A stretch of 64,000 nucleotides of DNA. It comes from Streptomyces sp. SLBN-118 (lineage in GTDB: Bacteria; Actinomycetota; Actinomycetes; Streptomycetales; Streptomycetaceae). This document shows positions 32,187-42,122 of this stretch, piece after piece. Made by a program: the position numbers and the translations under genes. The stretch is from contig NZ_VFNP01000001.1 in assembly GCF_006715635.1 (NCBI RefSeq), positions 2,666,001 through 2,730,000 of the forward strand. Reading direction: 5' to 3'. How positions within the stretch are numbered: position 1 is the first letter of the stretch; each line of letters begins with the position of its first letter. The notes below the pieces were generated by a model. The model ran no database searches. It was given only the letters and a program-made list of their open reading frames with translations, and had not been told where the DNA came from.

Positions 32187-32987
32187 ATGCCCGATTACCA
32201 CGACGATCTGCGTCTCGCCCATGTCCTCGCGGACGCCGCCGACGCCGCCACGATGGACCGGTTCAAGGCTCTGGACCTGAAGGTCGAGACCAAGCCGGAC
32301 ATGACGCCGGTGAGCGAGGCCGACAAGGCGGCGGAGGAGCTGATCCGAGGACAGCTCCAGCGGGCGCGGCCGCGTGACGCGATCCTCGGCGAGGAGTACG
32401 GCATCGAGGGCACGGGCCCGCGGCGCTGGGTGATCGATCCGATCGACGGCACCAAGAACTATGTGCGCGGAGTGCCGGTCTGGGCGACGCTGATCTCGCT
32501 GATGGTGCAGGGCGAGGGCGGCTATCAGCCCGTCGTGGGCGTGGTGTCGGCCCCGGCGCTCGGCCGCCGCTGGTGGGCTGCTCAGGGCGGTGGCGCGTAC
32601 ACCGGGCGCAGTCTGAGCTCGGCGACCCGGCTGCGGGTCTCCAAGGTCGGCCGGATCCAGGACGCCTCATTCGCGTACTCCTCGCTGAGCGGCTGGGAGG
32701 AGCAGGGGCGGCTCGACGGCTTCCTCGATCTGACCCGGGCCTGCTGGCGCACACGCGGCTATGGCGACTTCTGGCCCTACATGATGGTCGCCGAGGGTTC
32801 TGTGGACATCTGCGCCGAGCCGGAACTGTCACTCTGGGACATGGCGGCCACAGCGATCGTCGTCCAGGAGGCGGGCGGATCCTTCACCGGTCTCGACGGA
32901 CGCCCTGGTCCGCACAGTGGCAACGCCGCCGCGTCCAACGGCGTGCTCCACGAAGAGCTGCTGGGCTATCTCAACCAGCGCTACTGA
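32187..32987 (+). CDS. hisN: histidinol-phosphatase HisN (inositol monophosphatase family)
   Basis: A 266-residue Mg-dependent phosphatase. [20 protein letters not shown] and [17 protein letters not shown] are the three metal/phosphate motifs of the family. The sequence matches what I remember for the S. coelicolor HisN, which supplies the histidinol-phosphatase step missing from the his cluster. The ATG at 32187 gives exactly the family length; GTG 32178 and ATG 32181 are in frame just upstream. No ribosome site is present, so the mRNA may be leaderless or nearly so, with TAGAGT at 32174-32179 as a possible -10. Confidence 0.92.
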   Translation: MPDYHDDLRLAHVLADAADAATMDRFKALDLKVETKPDMTPVSEADKAAEELIRGQLQRARPRDAILGEEYGIEGTGPRRWVIDPIDGTKNYVRGVPVWATLISLMVQGEGGYQPVVGVVSAPALGRRWWAAQGGGAYTGRSLSSATRLRVSKVGRIQDASFAYSSLSGWEEQGRLDGFLDLTRACWRTRGYGDFWPYMMVAEGSVDICAEPELSLWDMAATAIVVQEAGGSFTGLDGRPGPHSGNAAASNGVLHEELLGYLNQRY

Positions 32988-33148
32988 CAGTCACCAGATA
33001 TTCAACTGGCGGGTATGTACACCCTTTTCCGTCCCTGCACGCCCCCTTGCTGCCCCGCCCCAGGACTGCGACTCTAAGAGTCCCCCCACTTGTGAATTTG
33101 TGAATCGGTTCCCGAAACGACCGATCCACCAAGGAGGTGGCTCCATCC

Positions 33149-33550
33149 ATGCTCGTCCGTGACGCCATGAGCACGGTGGTCCTCACCATCGGACCCGCAC
33201 ACACACTCCGCCAGGCAGCCCGCCTGATGGCCGCGCGCCGCGTCGGCGCCGCCGTCGTACTCGACGGCGACGCGGGCGGCCTCGGCATTCTGACCGAGCG
33301 CGACATCCTGAACTCGGTGGGTACGGGGCAGAACCCCGATCTGGAGCTCGCCGGCACCCACACCACCACCGACGTCGTCTTCGCCGCGCCGTCATGGACC
33401 CTGGAGGAGGCCGCGGAGGCCATGACACACGGCGGCTTCCGGCATCTGATCGTGCTCGACAACGACGGACCCGTCGGCATCGTCTCCGTACGCGACATCA
33501 TCCGCTGCTGGACCCCGGCACGGCGCCACCCGGCAACGCTCGCCGGATAG
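33149..33550 (+). CDS. two-CBS-domain protein
   Basis: A 133-residue protein made of a CBS pair (about residues 4-60 and 70-125), with LVRDAMSTVVLTI and GILTERDIL in the first and FRHLIVLDNDGPVGIVSVRDI in the second. Stand-alone CBS pairs bind adenine nucleotides and act as energy or redox sensors. The ATG at 33149 has a perfect AAGGAGGTGG 9 bases upstream. Upstream, at 33092-33107, TTGTGAAT is repeated twice in tandem. The target protein is unknown. Confidence 0.85.
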   Translation: MLVRDAMSTVVLTIGPAHTLRQAARLMAARRVGAAVVLDGDAGGLGILTERDILNSVGTGQNPDLELAGTHTTTDVVFAAPSWTLEEAAEAMTHGGFRHLIVLDNDGPVGIVSVRDIIRCWTPARRHPATLAG

Positions 33551-33696
33551 GCCGGAGGGCCGGACCCACGACTGACCGACTGAATCCGGCCCTCGCCCAC
33601 CGGGCTCGTACCACGATGGACTTTGTCCAAATCGAGGAAGCATCCAAAGTCACACCTGTTCGGGATCTGGGTCGCACCACTGTTAGGCTGACCCTT

Positions 33697-34113
33697 ATGA
33701 GTGACCTGTTGGAACGACTTCGCGGACGCGGCTGGCGCATGACGGCGCAGCGGCGTGTCGTGGCTGAGGTCCTCGACGGCGACCATGTCCACCTCACGGC
33801 TGACGAGGTGCACGCGCGCGCCGTGACGAGGCTGCCCGAGATCTCCCGGGCGACGGTCTACAACACACTGGGCGAGCTGGTCAGCCTCGGAGAGGTCCTC
33901 GAGGTTTCGACGGACCGCCGCGCCAAGCGGTACGACCCGAACGCGCACCGCCCGCACCAGCACCTGGTCTGTGCCCAGTGCGGAGCGATCCGCGACGTCC
34001 ACCCCGCGGGCAATCCGCTGGCGGACCTCCCGGACTCGGAGCGCTTCGGCTTCACGATCTCGGACGTCGAGGTGACCTACCGGGGCACGTGCCCGAACTG
34101 TGCGTCGGCCTAG
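33697..34113 (+). CDS. catR: Fur-family regulator CatR
   Basis: A 138-residue Fur/PerR-type repressor. The winged helix (MTAQRRVVAEVLDGDHVHLT, ISRATVYNTLGELV) is followed by a dimerisation domain with zinc ligands HQHLVCAQCG and CPNC. It agrees with S. coelicolor CatR, a peroxide-sensing repressor of catalase catA. The catalase is not in this window. GACTTTG (33619-33625) and CAAAGTC (33645-33651) form an inverted repeat upstream that might be an autoregulatory site. The ATG at 33697 matches the family N-terminus MSDLLERLR. Confidence 0.88.
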   Translation: MSDLLERLRGRGWRMTAQRRVVAEVLDGDHVHLTADEVHARAVTRLPEISRATVYNTLGELVSLGEVLEVSTDRRAKRYDPNAHRPHQHLVCAQCGAIRDVHPAGNPLADLPDSERFGFTISDVEVTYRGTCPNCASA

Positions 34114-34120
34114 AGCCTGC

Positions 34121-34156
34121 CGAAAGGCCCGGCACCGCACGGTGCCGGGCCTTTCG
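34121..34156. terminator. terminator after catR
   Basis: A perfect 16-bp stem (CGAAAGGCCCGGCACC / GGTGCCGGGCCTTTCG) with a GCAC loop begins 8 bp after the catR stop. It can work in both directions and lies between catR and the convergent tRNA gene. Confidence 0.85.
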
Positions 34157-34192
34157 CGTACCAGTTCCGCAGATGACGACGGTTCCGCACAT

Positions 34193-34230
34193 GACGAAGG
34201 CCCGGATCCTGATGGATCCGGGCCTTCGTC
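34193..34230 (-). terminator. terminator of initiator tRNA copy 1
   Basis: A perfect 17-bp stem (GACGAAGGCCCGGATCC / GGATCCGGGCCTTCGTC) with a TGAT loop starts 6 bp after the tRNA 3' end on the minus strand. Confidence 0.85.
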
Positions 34231-34235
34231 TTCAG

Positions 34236-34309
34236 TAGCGGGGACAGGATTTGAACCTGCGACCTCTGGGTTATGAGCCCAGCGAGCTACCGAGCTGCTC
34301 CACCCCGCG
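34236..34309 (-). tRNA. initiator tRNA-fMet (CAT), copy 1
   Basis: Read on the minus strand the gene starts CGCGGGGTGGAGCAGCTCGG and folds into a full cloverleaf with anticodon CAT. The anticodon stem CTGGG/CCCAG has three consecutive G-C pairs next to the loop, and position 1 (C) cannot pair with position 72 (T); both are initiator hallmarks. CCA is not encoded (CT follows position 73). An identical gene lies at 36703-36776. Confidence 0.95.
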
Positions 34310-34408
34310 TCGGTGAACACAACACTACGTCACCCCGCCGACCAGCGCAAATCGATATTCGTCTCTGCATCCGCTCTGCATCAGCTCTTCATTCGCCCGC
34401 ATCGGCTG

Positions 34409-36499
34409 CTACGCCGTGAGCTCCTGGTGGAGCACATCGCGTAGCCGCGCCGCACGCTCCGCCACCTCGGCGGGTCCCAGCTCGACGGCGCGTGCGCACC
34501 ACCGCTGTCCCTCGGTCAGCTCGCCCCTGCGGGCCGCGAGCAGCGCCAGGCGCAGTGCCGCCCGGCCGTGCCCCGCGCGGGCCGCACGGGCCCACCACAG
34601 GGCCGCCTCGCGCTCATTGCCCTCGCGGGCCAGGAGAAGCCCGAGGTTGAAGGCGCCGTTGCGGCTGCCCGCCTCGGCGGCCTCCCGATACCAGCGTGCG
34701 GCATCGGCCGTGTCTCCGCGAGCGGCGGCAAGCATCCCGACCCGCACCTGGGCACGCCGGTGCCCCTGCTCGGCGGCACGCTCGTACCACTCCTCGCACT
34801 CGCTCTTCTCCGCCATCGGCTCGCCGAGAGCGGGCGGGCCCGGCGGCGGCTGACGGGAGTCGAGCACGGTGGCGAGCCGGAACGCGGCCTCGGCGCTGCC
34901 GCCGCCCGCCGCGCAGCGCAGATGACGCTCCGCGGCCTGCTCGTCGCCGTCCCTGAGCAGCGCGATACCGACCTGGAGGGCGGCCTCGGTGTGCCCGGCT
35001 GCCGCTGCCCGCTCGTACCAGGTCAGAGCCGTAGGGTCGTCGTCCCGGCCGGCGTGGAGGATCCCCAGGTTGAAGGCGGCGTCGACGCTTCCCGCCTCCG
35101 CGGCCTTGGAGAACCAGGGCTCGGCGCCGGTCGCGTCCCCGGCCTGCAGCAGCAGTACGGCGAGCGCGTTGGCGGCCTCGCGGTGGCCCGCGTAGGCGGC
35201 GCGTCGGTACCACTGCTCGGCCTGCGGCGTGCGGTCCTGGGCGGCGCAGAGCAGCCCCAGGTTGTAGGCGCCGTTGACGTCGCCCGCGTCCATGGCAGCG
35301 CGGTACCAGCGCTCGGCGGTCTGCTGCTCACCGCGGGCGGCGTGCAGCGCGCCGAGGGCGTTGGCGGCATTGCCGTCACCGTCCTGCGCGGCGCGCAGCC
35401 ACCAGACGGCTGCGCTCTCCTCGTCACCGGCGTCGCGCAGCAGGAACCCGAGCGCGCAAGCGGCGCGGGCCTCTCCGTCCTTGGCGGACGTGAGGTACCA
35501 GCGACCGGCCTCCTTGAGCTCGCCGCGCTTCTCAAGGATCGCGCCGAGGTGCAGCGCGGCCCGCCGGTGCCCACGCGCGGCGGCCTGCCGGTACCACTGG
35601 GCTGCCTCGTCGAGTGCGGAGAGCTCGCCGCCGTCGCCGCCGTCTTCGAGCGCGAGGACACCGGATGCCCGGGCACCTGCAGCGGGACCGCCTGCGCCGT
35701 CACCGGCACCCGACGCAGCGGGCGCACCGGGCGCACCCGAAACGGCAGCCGGGACCGCGTCCCCGCCGCCCGCACCGCTTTGTCCAGCCCGCAGGTGGGG
35801 CGTCCGCACCTGCACAGCGTCCTGCGTACGCCCCAGAACCAGGCCCACGTCCCCGCCCGCGCGTGCCTCCTCCGCCGCCCGGCGCTCCAGGGCGCGCGCC
35901 AGCCGGTAGGCCGCCTCACGGTGTCCCTGCTCGGCCGCAGCGCGCAGCCAGCGCTCCGCGCCCACGTCGCTGCGATGCTCCAGCAGGTCGGCGAGGGCGT
36001 ACGCCCCCAGCGCGTGCCCCTGCTCGGCGGACTGGCGCAGCCAGTACTCCGCGGCGGGCTCGTCGCCGCGCTCACGGAAGTGGCGCCCCAGCGCATGCGC
36101 CGCGGCCGCGGAACCGGCGACGGCGGCGATACGCCACCATCCGGCCGCCTCGTCGGCGTACCCCCGCTGGTGGAGCAGGACACCCAGGTTGTTCGCAGCC
36201 GCGCGGTCGCCCTCGGCGGTCGCGGCACGCAGGTACGGCTCGGCGCCGGCGAGGTCGCCGCGGCGCAGCATCAGCGCGCCGAGCACACTCATCGACGCGG
36301 TGTCGCCGCTTTCGGCGGCGCGCCGGTGCCGCGCCTCGGCCCCGGCGGTCTCCACCGAGTCGGCACTTCCACCACCGCCGGCACCGTCAACGTTGTCAGC
36401 GGCTTCGGCAGAACTGATCGCATCCGCCACGTCTGCGGTAAGCCGCTGCACAAACCGCCCTGTCTCCAACAGAGTTGCCCTGTCCCCCATAAAATCCAT
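34409..36499 (-). CDS. Sel1/TPR repeat protein
   Basis: A 696-residue protein built almost entirely of 36-residue Sel1-like repeats (pattern A-x3-L-G-x-L, then W-x-x-x-A-A-x-x-G). The first 60 residues are a leader with a low-complexity AGGGGSADS patch, and another linker rich in Ala/Gly/Pro (about residues 240-300) splits the array into two blocks. Sel1 repeats are protein-interaction scaffolds. No signal peptide or membrane segment is seen. The ATG at 36499 is used; another in-frame ATG follows at 36490. It sits between two identical initiator tRNA genes on the same strand. Confidence 0.85.
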   Translation of the reverse strand: MDFMGDRATLLETGRFVQRLTADVADAISSAEAADNVDGAGGGGSADSVETAGAEARHRRAAESGDTASMSVLGALMLRRGDLAGAEPYLRAATAEGDRAAANNLGVLLHQRGYADEAAGWWRIAAVAGSAAAAHALGRHFRERGDEPAAEYWLRQSAEQGHALGAYALADLLEHRSDVGAERWLRAAAEQGHREAAYRLARALERRAAEEARAGGDVGLVLGRTQDAVQVRTPHLRAGQSGAGGGDAVPAAVSGAPGAPAASGAGDGAGGPAAGARASGVLALEDGGDGGELSALDEAAQWYRQAAARGHRRAALHLGAILEKRGELKEAGRWYLTSAKDGEARAACALGFLLRDAGDEESAAVWWLRAAQDGDGNAANALGALHAARGEQQTAERWYRAAMDAGDVNGAYNLGLLCAAQDRTPQAEQWYRRAAYAGHREAANALAVLLLQAGDATGAEPWFSKAAEAGSVDAAFNLGILHAGRDDDPTALTWYERAAAAGHTEAALQVGIALLRDGDEQAAERHLRCAAGGGSAEAAFRLATVLDSRQPPPGPPALGEPMAEKSECEEWYERAAEQGHRRAQVRVGMLAAARGDTADAARWYREAAEAGSRNGAFNLGLLLAREGNEREAALWWARAARAGHGRAALRLALLAARRGELTEGQRWCARAVELGPAEVAERAARLRDVLHQELTA

Positions 36500-36656
36500 C
36501 GTCGCACCACCCGCAACCCGCGTACACCTGGTATACCGCAGCCAGTGAGGTCACTTCAGCGTTTTGTCGACATGCCCACAGAGAGATAAGTCAAACACGC
36601 CGAACCCCAACTCGCGCCACGCGGCACACAGTTCTCACCAGAAGCACATACGCACG

Positions 36657-36693
36657 AAGAGGGCCCGGATCCTCAATGGATCCGGGCCCTCTT
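36657..36693 (-). terminator. terminator of initiator tRNA copy 2
   Basis: A perfect 16-bp stem (AAGAGGGCCCGGATCC / GGATCCGGGCCCTCTT) with a 5-base loop lies 9 bp after the tRNA 3' end. Its inner part (GCCCGGATCC) matches that of the copy 1 terminator. Confidence 0.85.
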
Positions 36694-36702
36694 TCATGTC
36701 AG

Positions 36703-36776
36703 TAGCGGGGACAGGATTTGAACCTGCGACCTCTGGGTTATGAGCCCAGCGAGCTACCGAGCTGCTCCACCCCGCG
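36703..36776 (-). tRNA. initiator tRNA-fMet (CAT), copy 2
   Basis: Identical over its full 74 bases to the gene at 34236-34309, including the CAT anticodon, the three G-C pairs in the anticodon stem and the unpaired 1-72 position. The identity extends a few bases on each side (GTAGCGGGG... and ...CCGCGTCG). Confidence 0.95.
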
Positions 36777-36838
36777 TCGTTGTGTTGCAACCGTACCACG
36801 GTGCGGGATGGTGCCTGCTCAGCTGCCCTCAGCCTCGG

Positions 36839-39769
36839 TCAGCCGCCCTTGGACGGGGTGGCCGTCGGGCTGGGCTTGGACTGCGCCTCGGAGAGCCTGC
36901 GCAGCGCATCGTCAAGAGCCTCCTGGGCCCTGCCGTACGCCTCCCAGTCCTTCGGGTCCTTCGCGAGCGCCGCCTCGGCGTCCTGATGCGCCTTCAGGGC
37001 GTCCGCGATGGCAGCCTTCGTCGCCGCGTCACCGGTCGCCGGCGGCTTGGTGCCCGGCGGCGGTGTCGTCGTCGGTGGCTGCTCCGTGCCTGGCTGTGCG
37101 AAGGCCGCATCGAGCGCTTCTGGGAGGCTGTCCTTGAAGACCGGCTTGCCTCCGCCGTAGGCGACCGCGACCTTCTTCAGCAGCGGGTAGTTCGCGCTGC
37201 CGCCGCGTGCGTACACCGGCTCGATGTAGAGGAAGCCGCCGTCGAGCGGCACCGTGAGCAGGTTGCCGTACTCGATGTCCGAGTCGGTGCCTCTGAGGTC
37301 CCGGACGAAGGTCGCGACCTCCGGCACACCGTTGAGCTCACTCTGGACCTGTTGTGGACCTTGTACGGTCTCGGTGACTCTCAACAGTCTTATCGTGCCG
37401 TACTTTTCGCTGTTGGCATCCGCGTCGACCGCCATGAACGCGCCCAGATTGGGGCGCCCGGCCGGCGTGAACGTCGTCGTCAGCGAGAACTTCTGCGCCT
37501 GGTCCCCGGGCATCTTCAGGCTCAGGTAGTACGGCGGGACGGCGCTGGTGTCCTTGTTCGTCGGGTCGTCCGGCACCTGCCAGGCGTCCGAGCCACTGTA
37601 GAACTGCTCGGGCTCGGTGACGTGGTACCGGGTGAGCAGCTCGCGCTGCACCTTGAACATGTCCTGCGGGTACCGGAGATGGGCCTTGAGCGAGTGCGAG
37701 ATCTCGTCCTTCGCCTTCACCGTGCCCGGGAACGCCTTCATCCAGGTCTTGAGCACCGGATCCTCGGTGTCCCACTGGTACAGGTTGACCGTGCCGTCGT
37801 ACGCGTCGACGGTGGCCTTCACCGAGTTGCGGATGTAGTTGACCTGGTTCTGCTGGGCGACCACCGCGCGCTGATTGGTCGTCAGTGAGTCCGCCGTGGT
37901 GTCCCCCAGCGTCGTACGCGAGGCGTAGGGATAGCCGTTGGTCGTGGTGTACGCATCGACGATCCACTGGATCCGGCCGTCGACGACCGCCGGGTAGGCG
38001 TCGCCGTCGATGGTCAGCCAGGGAGCGACCGCTTCGACGCGCTCCTTGGGCGTGCGGTTGTACAGAATCCGCGAGCCCTCGCCGACGGCTCCCGAGTACA
38101 GGATCTGCGGCTCGCTGAAGGCGACGGCGTACGCGGCGCGGTTGAGCGGGTTGGAGAGGTTGACTCCGCTCTTGCCCTTGTAACTCGTGTACTTGGTGGG
38201 CCCGACACTCGCCTCGTAGTCGAGCTCCTTCTGCGGGCCACCGACGATGGAGTACTGCTCGGTCTTCTCGCCGTAGTAGATCCGCTGCTCGTAGGTGCCG
38301 AGCTGCCCGCCGGTCGGCATTCCGGACTCGGTGAAGTCGGGCGAGCCGACCGTGCCCTTGTCCGGATCCGTGATGGTGTTCGTGCCCTTGGCCGCGATCG
38401 CGCCATAGCCATGGGTGTAGGTGAAGTGGTCGTTGATCCAGTTGCGCTTCTGGATGCCCTTGATGTTGAGCTCGCGCAGCCCGATGACCGTGTCCTGCGG
38501 CTTGCCGTCCGTTCCGGGATACCGGTCGACGTCCAGAGTCGCGGGGAACTGGTAGTACTTGCGCTCCTGCTGGAGCTGCTGGAAGGCGGGCGAGACGACG
38601 TTCGAGTCGACAAGTCGGTAACTCGCGGCCGAAGGAGCGGCGGCGCGCTGCTGGGCCTTCCGCCTGGTGTCACCCTTGCCGGCGTAGTCCTCGGGGTCGG
38701 CCTTGTCGATGCCGTACGCGTGCCGCGTGGCCTCGATGTTCTTCTTGATGTACGGGCTTTCCTTGGCCTGTTCGTTCGGCTGGACCTGGAACTTCTGCAC
38801 GATCGCCGGGTAGAGGCCGCCGATGAGGATCGCGGACAGCACCATCAGCCCGAAGCCGATCACCGGGAGCTGCCAGGTACGGCGCCACAGCGTCGCGAAG
38901 AACAGGAGAGCGCAGATGACGGCGATGCAGAACAGGATGGTCTTCGCCGGGAGGTAGGCGTTGGCGTCGACGTACCGCAGTCCCGTCCAGTTGCCGGTGG
39001 CCTTGAAGTCGCTGGACTTCACCGCGAGGCCGTACCGGTCGAGCCAGTACGCCACGGCCTTGAGCGAGACGAAGACGCCGAGCAGCACCGAGAGATGCCC
39101 GGTGGCAGCGCCGGTCGCGCGCGCACCGGGGCTGGTGATGCGCAGCCCGCCGTACAGGTAGTGCGTCAGGGCGGCGCCGATCAGCGAGAGCACGGCGGCC
39201 GCGAAGCCGAAGCCGAGCAGGAAGCGGTACCAGGGCAGATCGAACGCGTAGAACGACACGTCCATCTGGAACTGCGGGTCCTTCTGACCGAAGGACACGC
39301 CATTGACCCACATCAGCCAGGTGCGCCACTGACCGGTGGCGGAGGCTCCGGCGATCAGCCCGACGAGAGTGGTGATCCCGAGGAGCACCCACTTCTTGTA
39401 CGGCGCGATGCCCATCCGGTACCGGTCGAGGCTCTGCTGCTCCATTGACATCGCGCTCAGCGGGGGGCGCAGCCGGTGAGCGAGCCAGATGTTGATGCCG
39501 ACCGCTGCGGCCATCAGCAGCCCGAAGACGGCGAACAGTCCGACCTTGGTCCACAGGGTGGTGGTGAAGACGGAGGAGTAGTGCACGGACCGGTACCAGA
39601 GCCAGTCGGTCCAGAACCCGGCGAACATGACGAAAGCCATGGCCAGAACAGCCAGGACGCCCAGCGTCATGAGCAGGGTGCGGACACGCCGGGACGGCCG
39701 GCCCACTCTGATCCGTGGCCCGGTCGGGCCTCCGCCACGGTCCGGCATCTGGAAAGCCAACGTGCGCAC
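36839..39769 (-). CDS. UPF0182 family large membrane protein
   Basis: A 976-residue protein with seven hydrophobic segments in the first 320 residues (among them [21 protein letters not shown], a family hallmark) and a large extracytoplasmic domain of about 550 residues. A Pro/Thr-rich linker and an Ala/Lys-rich helical tail of about 80 residues follow. The family is universal in actinobacteria, including M. tuberculosis Rv3193c, with no settled function known to me. The GTG at 39769 is the longest start; an ATG at 39748 ([10 protein letters not shown]) matches remembered annotations and may be the true one, since neither has a well-spaced ribosome site. Confidence 0.88.
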   Translation of the reverse strand: MRTLAFQMPDRGGGPTGPRIRVGRPSRRVRTLLMTLGVLAVLAMAFVMFAGFWTDWLWYRSVHYSSVFTTTLWTKVGLFAVFGLLMAAAVGINIWLAHRLRPPLSAMSMEQQSLDRYRMGIAPYKKWVLLGITTLVGLIAGASATGQWRTWLMWVNGVSFGQKDPQFQMDVSFYAFDLPWYRFLLGFGFAAAVLSLIGAALTHYLYGGLRITSPGARATGAATGHLSVLLGVFVSLKAVAYWLDRYGLAVKSSDFKATGNWTGLRYVDANAYLPAKTILFCIAVICALLFFATLWRRTWQLPVIGFGLMVLSAILIGGLYPAIVQKFQVQPNEQAKESPYIKKNIEATRHAYGIDKADPEDYAGKGDTRRKAQQRAAAPSAASYRLVDSNVVSPAFQQLQQERKYYQFPATLDVDRYPGTDGKPQDTVIGLRELNIKGIQKRNWINDHFTYTHGYGAIAAKGTNTITDPDKGTVGSPDFTESGMPTGGQLGTYEQRIYYGEKTEQYSIVGGPQKELDYEASVGPTKYTSYKGKSGVNLSNPLNRAAYAVAFSEPQILYSGAVGEGSRILYNRTPKERVEAVAPWLTIDGDAYPAVVDGRIQWIVDAYTTTNGYPYASRTTLGDTTADSLTTNQRAVVAQQNQVNYIRNSVKATVDAYDGTVNLYQWDTEDPVLKTWMKAFPGTVKAKDEISHSLKAHLRYPQDMFKVQRELLTRYHVTEPEQFYSGSDAWQVPDDPTNKDTSAVPPYYLSLKMPGDQAQKFSLTTTFTPAGRPNLGAFMAVDADANSEKYGTIRLLRVTETVQGPQQVQSELNGVPEVATFVRDLRGTDSDIEYGNLLTVPLDGGFLYIEPVYARGGSANYPLLKKVAVAYGGGKPVFKDSLPEALDAAFAQPGTEQPPTTTPPPGTKPPATGDAATKAAIADALKAHQDAEAALAKDPKDWEAYGRAQEALDDALRRLSEAQSKPSPTATPSKGG

Positions 39770-39884
39770 CTCGAAGTTCGCGGTCGTGTGAAACGGGCCC
39801 CGCGATCGTAGAGCCCACTAGTGCAACTTACTGATGCTTTACCTAGTTCCCGTCTCGGGGCCGGAAGGAGGCAGGATATTGGCC

Positions 39885-40442
39885 ATGCCCAACGTTTCTC
39901 CTTCCGGCCCCCCGATGGCCGCCAGCCCGCTGACCCGCGCCGTGCTCGAAATCGACGAGTACGCGTCCGGCCTCGGCTGGGACCAGCCGGCGAGGCTCTT
40001 CGCGCTCGTCGACACCGCACAACTGCGTTCCCAGGAGCCGGGCCTCGCGGCCCAGCTCGGCCTCAACGCCGACGAAGCGGCCGCGCCACTGACCCCGATC
40101 GAGCAGGACGAGATTCCGGTCGGCACCCCGCTGGACGAGTTCCTCGCAACGATCGCCTGGCCGGACGCGGTGGCTGGCTGCGCGCTGACGGTGGAGCGCC
40201 AGATGCTCCCGCCCTCGGCGGAGTCCTCCGTCCCGGCCGGCCTCGACGACAAGGCCCTCACCAAGTGGGTCTCGTCCCACCCCGACCGCCAGGAGGTCCG
40301 TATGACGGTCGCGGTCCTTCGTGACGGCACCCGCGAATCGGCGCTGCGCCTGCGCGAAAAGGACTCCCCGAACGAGGTCCTGACGGGCTCCGCCCTCATT
40401 CCGGGCCTGGCGGAGGCGCTCGCGGCGACGTTCGAGGCGTAA
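39885..40442 (+). CDS. PPA1309-like conserved hypothetical protein
   Basis: A 185-residue acidic cytoplasmic protein without membrane segments. Recognisable pieces are SPLTRAVLEIDEYASGLGWD, PARLFALVDTAQL and TPIEQDEIP, which I associate with a conserved actinobacterial family (PPA1309) of unknown function. The ATG at 39885 is chosen; GGAAGGAGG lies 13 bases before it, a little far, and an ATG at 39912 within the coding region is an alternative. It is divergent from UPF0182 with about 115 bp between them. Confidence 0.72.
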   Translation: MPNVSPSGPPMAASPLTRAVLEIDEYASGLGWDQPARLFALVDTAQLRSQEPGLAAQLGLNADEAAAPLTPIEQDEIPVGTPLDEFLATIAWPDAVAGCALTVERQMLPPSAESSVPAGLDDKALTKWVSSHPDRQEVRMTVAVLRDGTRESALRLREKDSPNEVLTGSALIPGLAEALAATFEA

Positions 40443-40454
40443 CCACTTCCGCTG

Positions 40455-40495
40455 ACGCCGCCGTACCGGGCCCGGGGTCCGGTACGGCGGCGTCG
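40455..40495. terminator. bidirectional terminator between convergent genes
   Basis: A perfect 16-bp stem (GACGCCGCCGTACCGG / CCGGTACGGCGGCGTC) with a 9-base loop lies 12 bp after the PPA1309-like gene and faces the end of the PDZ protease gene. Confidence 0.85.
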
Positions 40496-40607
40496 GCCCG
40501 GAACAGCCCGGAACCGGCCACCAAGCCCAGGCGCGGCGCGAAGCGAAGCGAGCGCAGGTCGAACACAGGCGCTTACGCCCGATCCAGAGGCCGGGCCCAG
40601 TCCCGGA

Positions 40608-41696
40608 TCAGCCTGCCGCGCAGCCCACCAAGCCCGCCGTGTCCCCCGACCGGATCTTCTCCAACGACTTCGTCGCATCGGCGATCGTGTTGACCTTCAC
40701 CAGCGTCAGCCCCTCCGGAATGTCCGACGCCGCCGCCGCGCAGTTCTCGCTCGGCGTCAGGAAGTACTCCGCCCCCGCGTTCCGCGCCCCCACCAGCTTC
40801 ATCTCGATCCCCCCGATCGGACCGACCTTCCCCTTGTCGTCGATCGTCCCGGTCCCCGCCACGAACTTCCCGCCGGTCAGGTCCGCCGGCGTCAGCTTGT
40901 CGACGATCCCGAGGGCGAACATCAGCCCCGCACTCGGCCCCCCGACGTCCGCCAGGTTGATGTCGATGCCGAACGGGAACGTGTGGTCGGTCCCTGCCTG
41001 GATGCCGACGATCGCCCGGTCGTCCTTGTCCGCCTTCACCGTGGTGATGGTGACCTTCTCGGTGGTGTCCGGCTCCTTGCCCGCCTTCTCCGCCGCTGCC
41101 GCCTCCTTCGCGGGCACGATCGTGAAGACCACGTCCTGGCCGGGCTTGTGCTTCACGACCAGCTTCGCGACGTCGCCCGGCTCCTTCACCGCCGTACCGT
41201 CCACCGCGCGGATCACATCGCCCGCGTGAAGGCGGTTCTCCGACGGCGTGCCCTTGAGGACCGTGGACACCACGACCCTCGACTTCACCGGGATCTTCAG
41301 CTGCTGAAGTGCCGCGACCTTGGCGCTCTCCTGCGACTGGGTGAACTCCTCGGCGTTCTCCTGTGTCGACTGTTCTTCGGTCTTCCCGTCCGGATAGAGC
41401 GTGTCGTGCGGCACCACCACGTTGTCGTGGGCCAGCCATCCGTACACCGCCTCGACGAGGTTCATGTTGTAGTCCGCACCGGTGACCCTGACCGTCGTCA
41501 TGTTGAGATGGCCGCTCGTCGGGTACGTCTTGCGGCCCGAGATCTGCAGGACCGGCTCGCCACCGGCCGCGCCGAGCGTGTTGACCGTCGGCCCGGGCGA
41601 CATCTCCGAATACGGCACTTTGATGAACACCCCGGCGCAGAGCAGCGCGATAAAAATCAGGGTGGAGGCGAGCATCGTCGCGGTGCGGCGTGGCAT
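40608..41696 (-). CDS. membrane-anchored PDZ-Lon (S16) protease
   Basis: A 362-residue protein with an N-terminal membrane anchor (residues about 7-25), a PDZ domain (about 125-205: VKSRVVVSTVLKGTPSENRL, HAGDVIRAVDG) and a C-terminal Lon-type proteolytic domain. The catalytic Ser is in GGPSAGLMFALG and the catalytic Lys in GGIEMKLVGARNAGAEYFLTP. The AAA+ part of Lon is absent, as in the YlbL family and M. tuberculosis Rv3194c. It would cleave substrates on the outer face of the membrane. The ATG at 41696 places the anchor correctly. Confidence 0.9.
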   Translation of the reverse strand: MPRRTATMLASTLIFIALLCAGVFIKVPYSEMSPGPTVNTLGAAGGEPVLQISGRKTYPTSGHLNMTTVRVTGADYNMNLVEAVYGWLAHDNVVVPHDTLYPDGKTEEQSTQENAEEFTQSQESAKVAALQQLKIPVKSRVVVSTVLKGTPSENRLHAGDVIRAVDGTAVKEPGDVAKLVVKHKPGQDVVFTIVPAKEAAAAEKAGKEPDTTEKVTITTVKADKDDRAIVGIQAGTDHTFPFGIDINLADVGGPSAGLMFALGIVDKLTPADLTGGKFVAGTGTIDDKGKVGPIGGIEMKLVGARNAGAEYFLTPSENCAAAASDIPEGLTLVKVNTIADATKSLEKIRSGDTAGLVGCAAG

Positions 41697-41815
41697 GGAA
41701 CGACAGTACGGGACGGGTCTGTCAGTGCACCGCCGGGGCCGGTCCGTACGTGGCATCTTGGCAACTGCGTACGGTCAGCGGCAGGGTCCCCCCGGTTCAT
41801 GCGGCGTGGGCGGCG

Positions 41816-41986
41816 TCAGGCGGCGTCGGTACCGGAGCCCGCCCTCTCCATCGCGTCGCGAAAGCGCGCATAACCGGCAAGCTCGGCAACATCCCCGGAC
41901 GTCCGGTTACGTGAAGCCCAGCTCCCCCATATCGCAGCACCGACGGCGGCGAAAAGCGGAATCAGCAGCCAAGCGAGTGCCGCCAT
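41816..41986 (-). CDS. 56-residue small membrane protein
   Basis: ATG at 41986 to TGA at 41816 encodes MAALAWLLIPLFAAVGAAIW followed by a charged tail (SRNRTSGDVAELAGYARFRD and AMERAGSGTDAA). AAGGGGGTCGCG gives a good ribosome site 6 bases upstream. It has one N-terminal transmembrane helix and a cytoplasmic tail with helical character. It lies 120 bp upstream of the PDZ protease gene on the same strand and could be cotranscribed. No family name is known to me. Confidence 0.65.
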   Translation of the reverse strand: MAALAWLLIPLFAAVGAAIWGSWASRNRTSGDVAELAGYARFRDAMERAGSGTDAA

Positions 41987-42122
41987 CGCGACCCCCTTAC
42001 CCCATGAACATACGCAACTGAGTGATCAACAGATTAGTGTCTGCGAGTTCAACACTCATGGCAGGGTGGCGGTTACGCAAATCAGGGGCTTGGTGACGCT
42101 CCGGGTTTCAGCCGATCTCGCC

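Noticed and set aside
33011..33016. GGGTAT as a sigma-B-type -10 before the CBS gene
   Set aside because: No GNNT -35 match at a 14-16-base spacing, so the promoter cannot be supported.
34568..36589. 673-codon plus-strand frame across the Sel1 gene
   Set aside because: It mirrors the repeated structure of the Sel1 gene as a shadow and shows no protein family.
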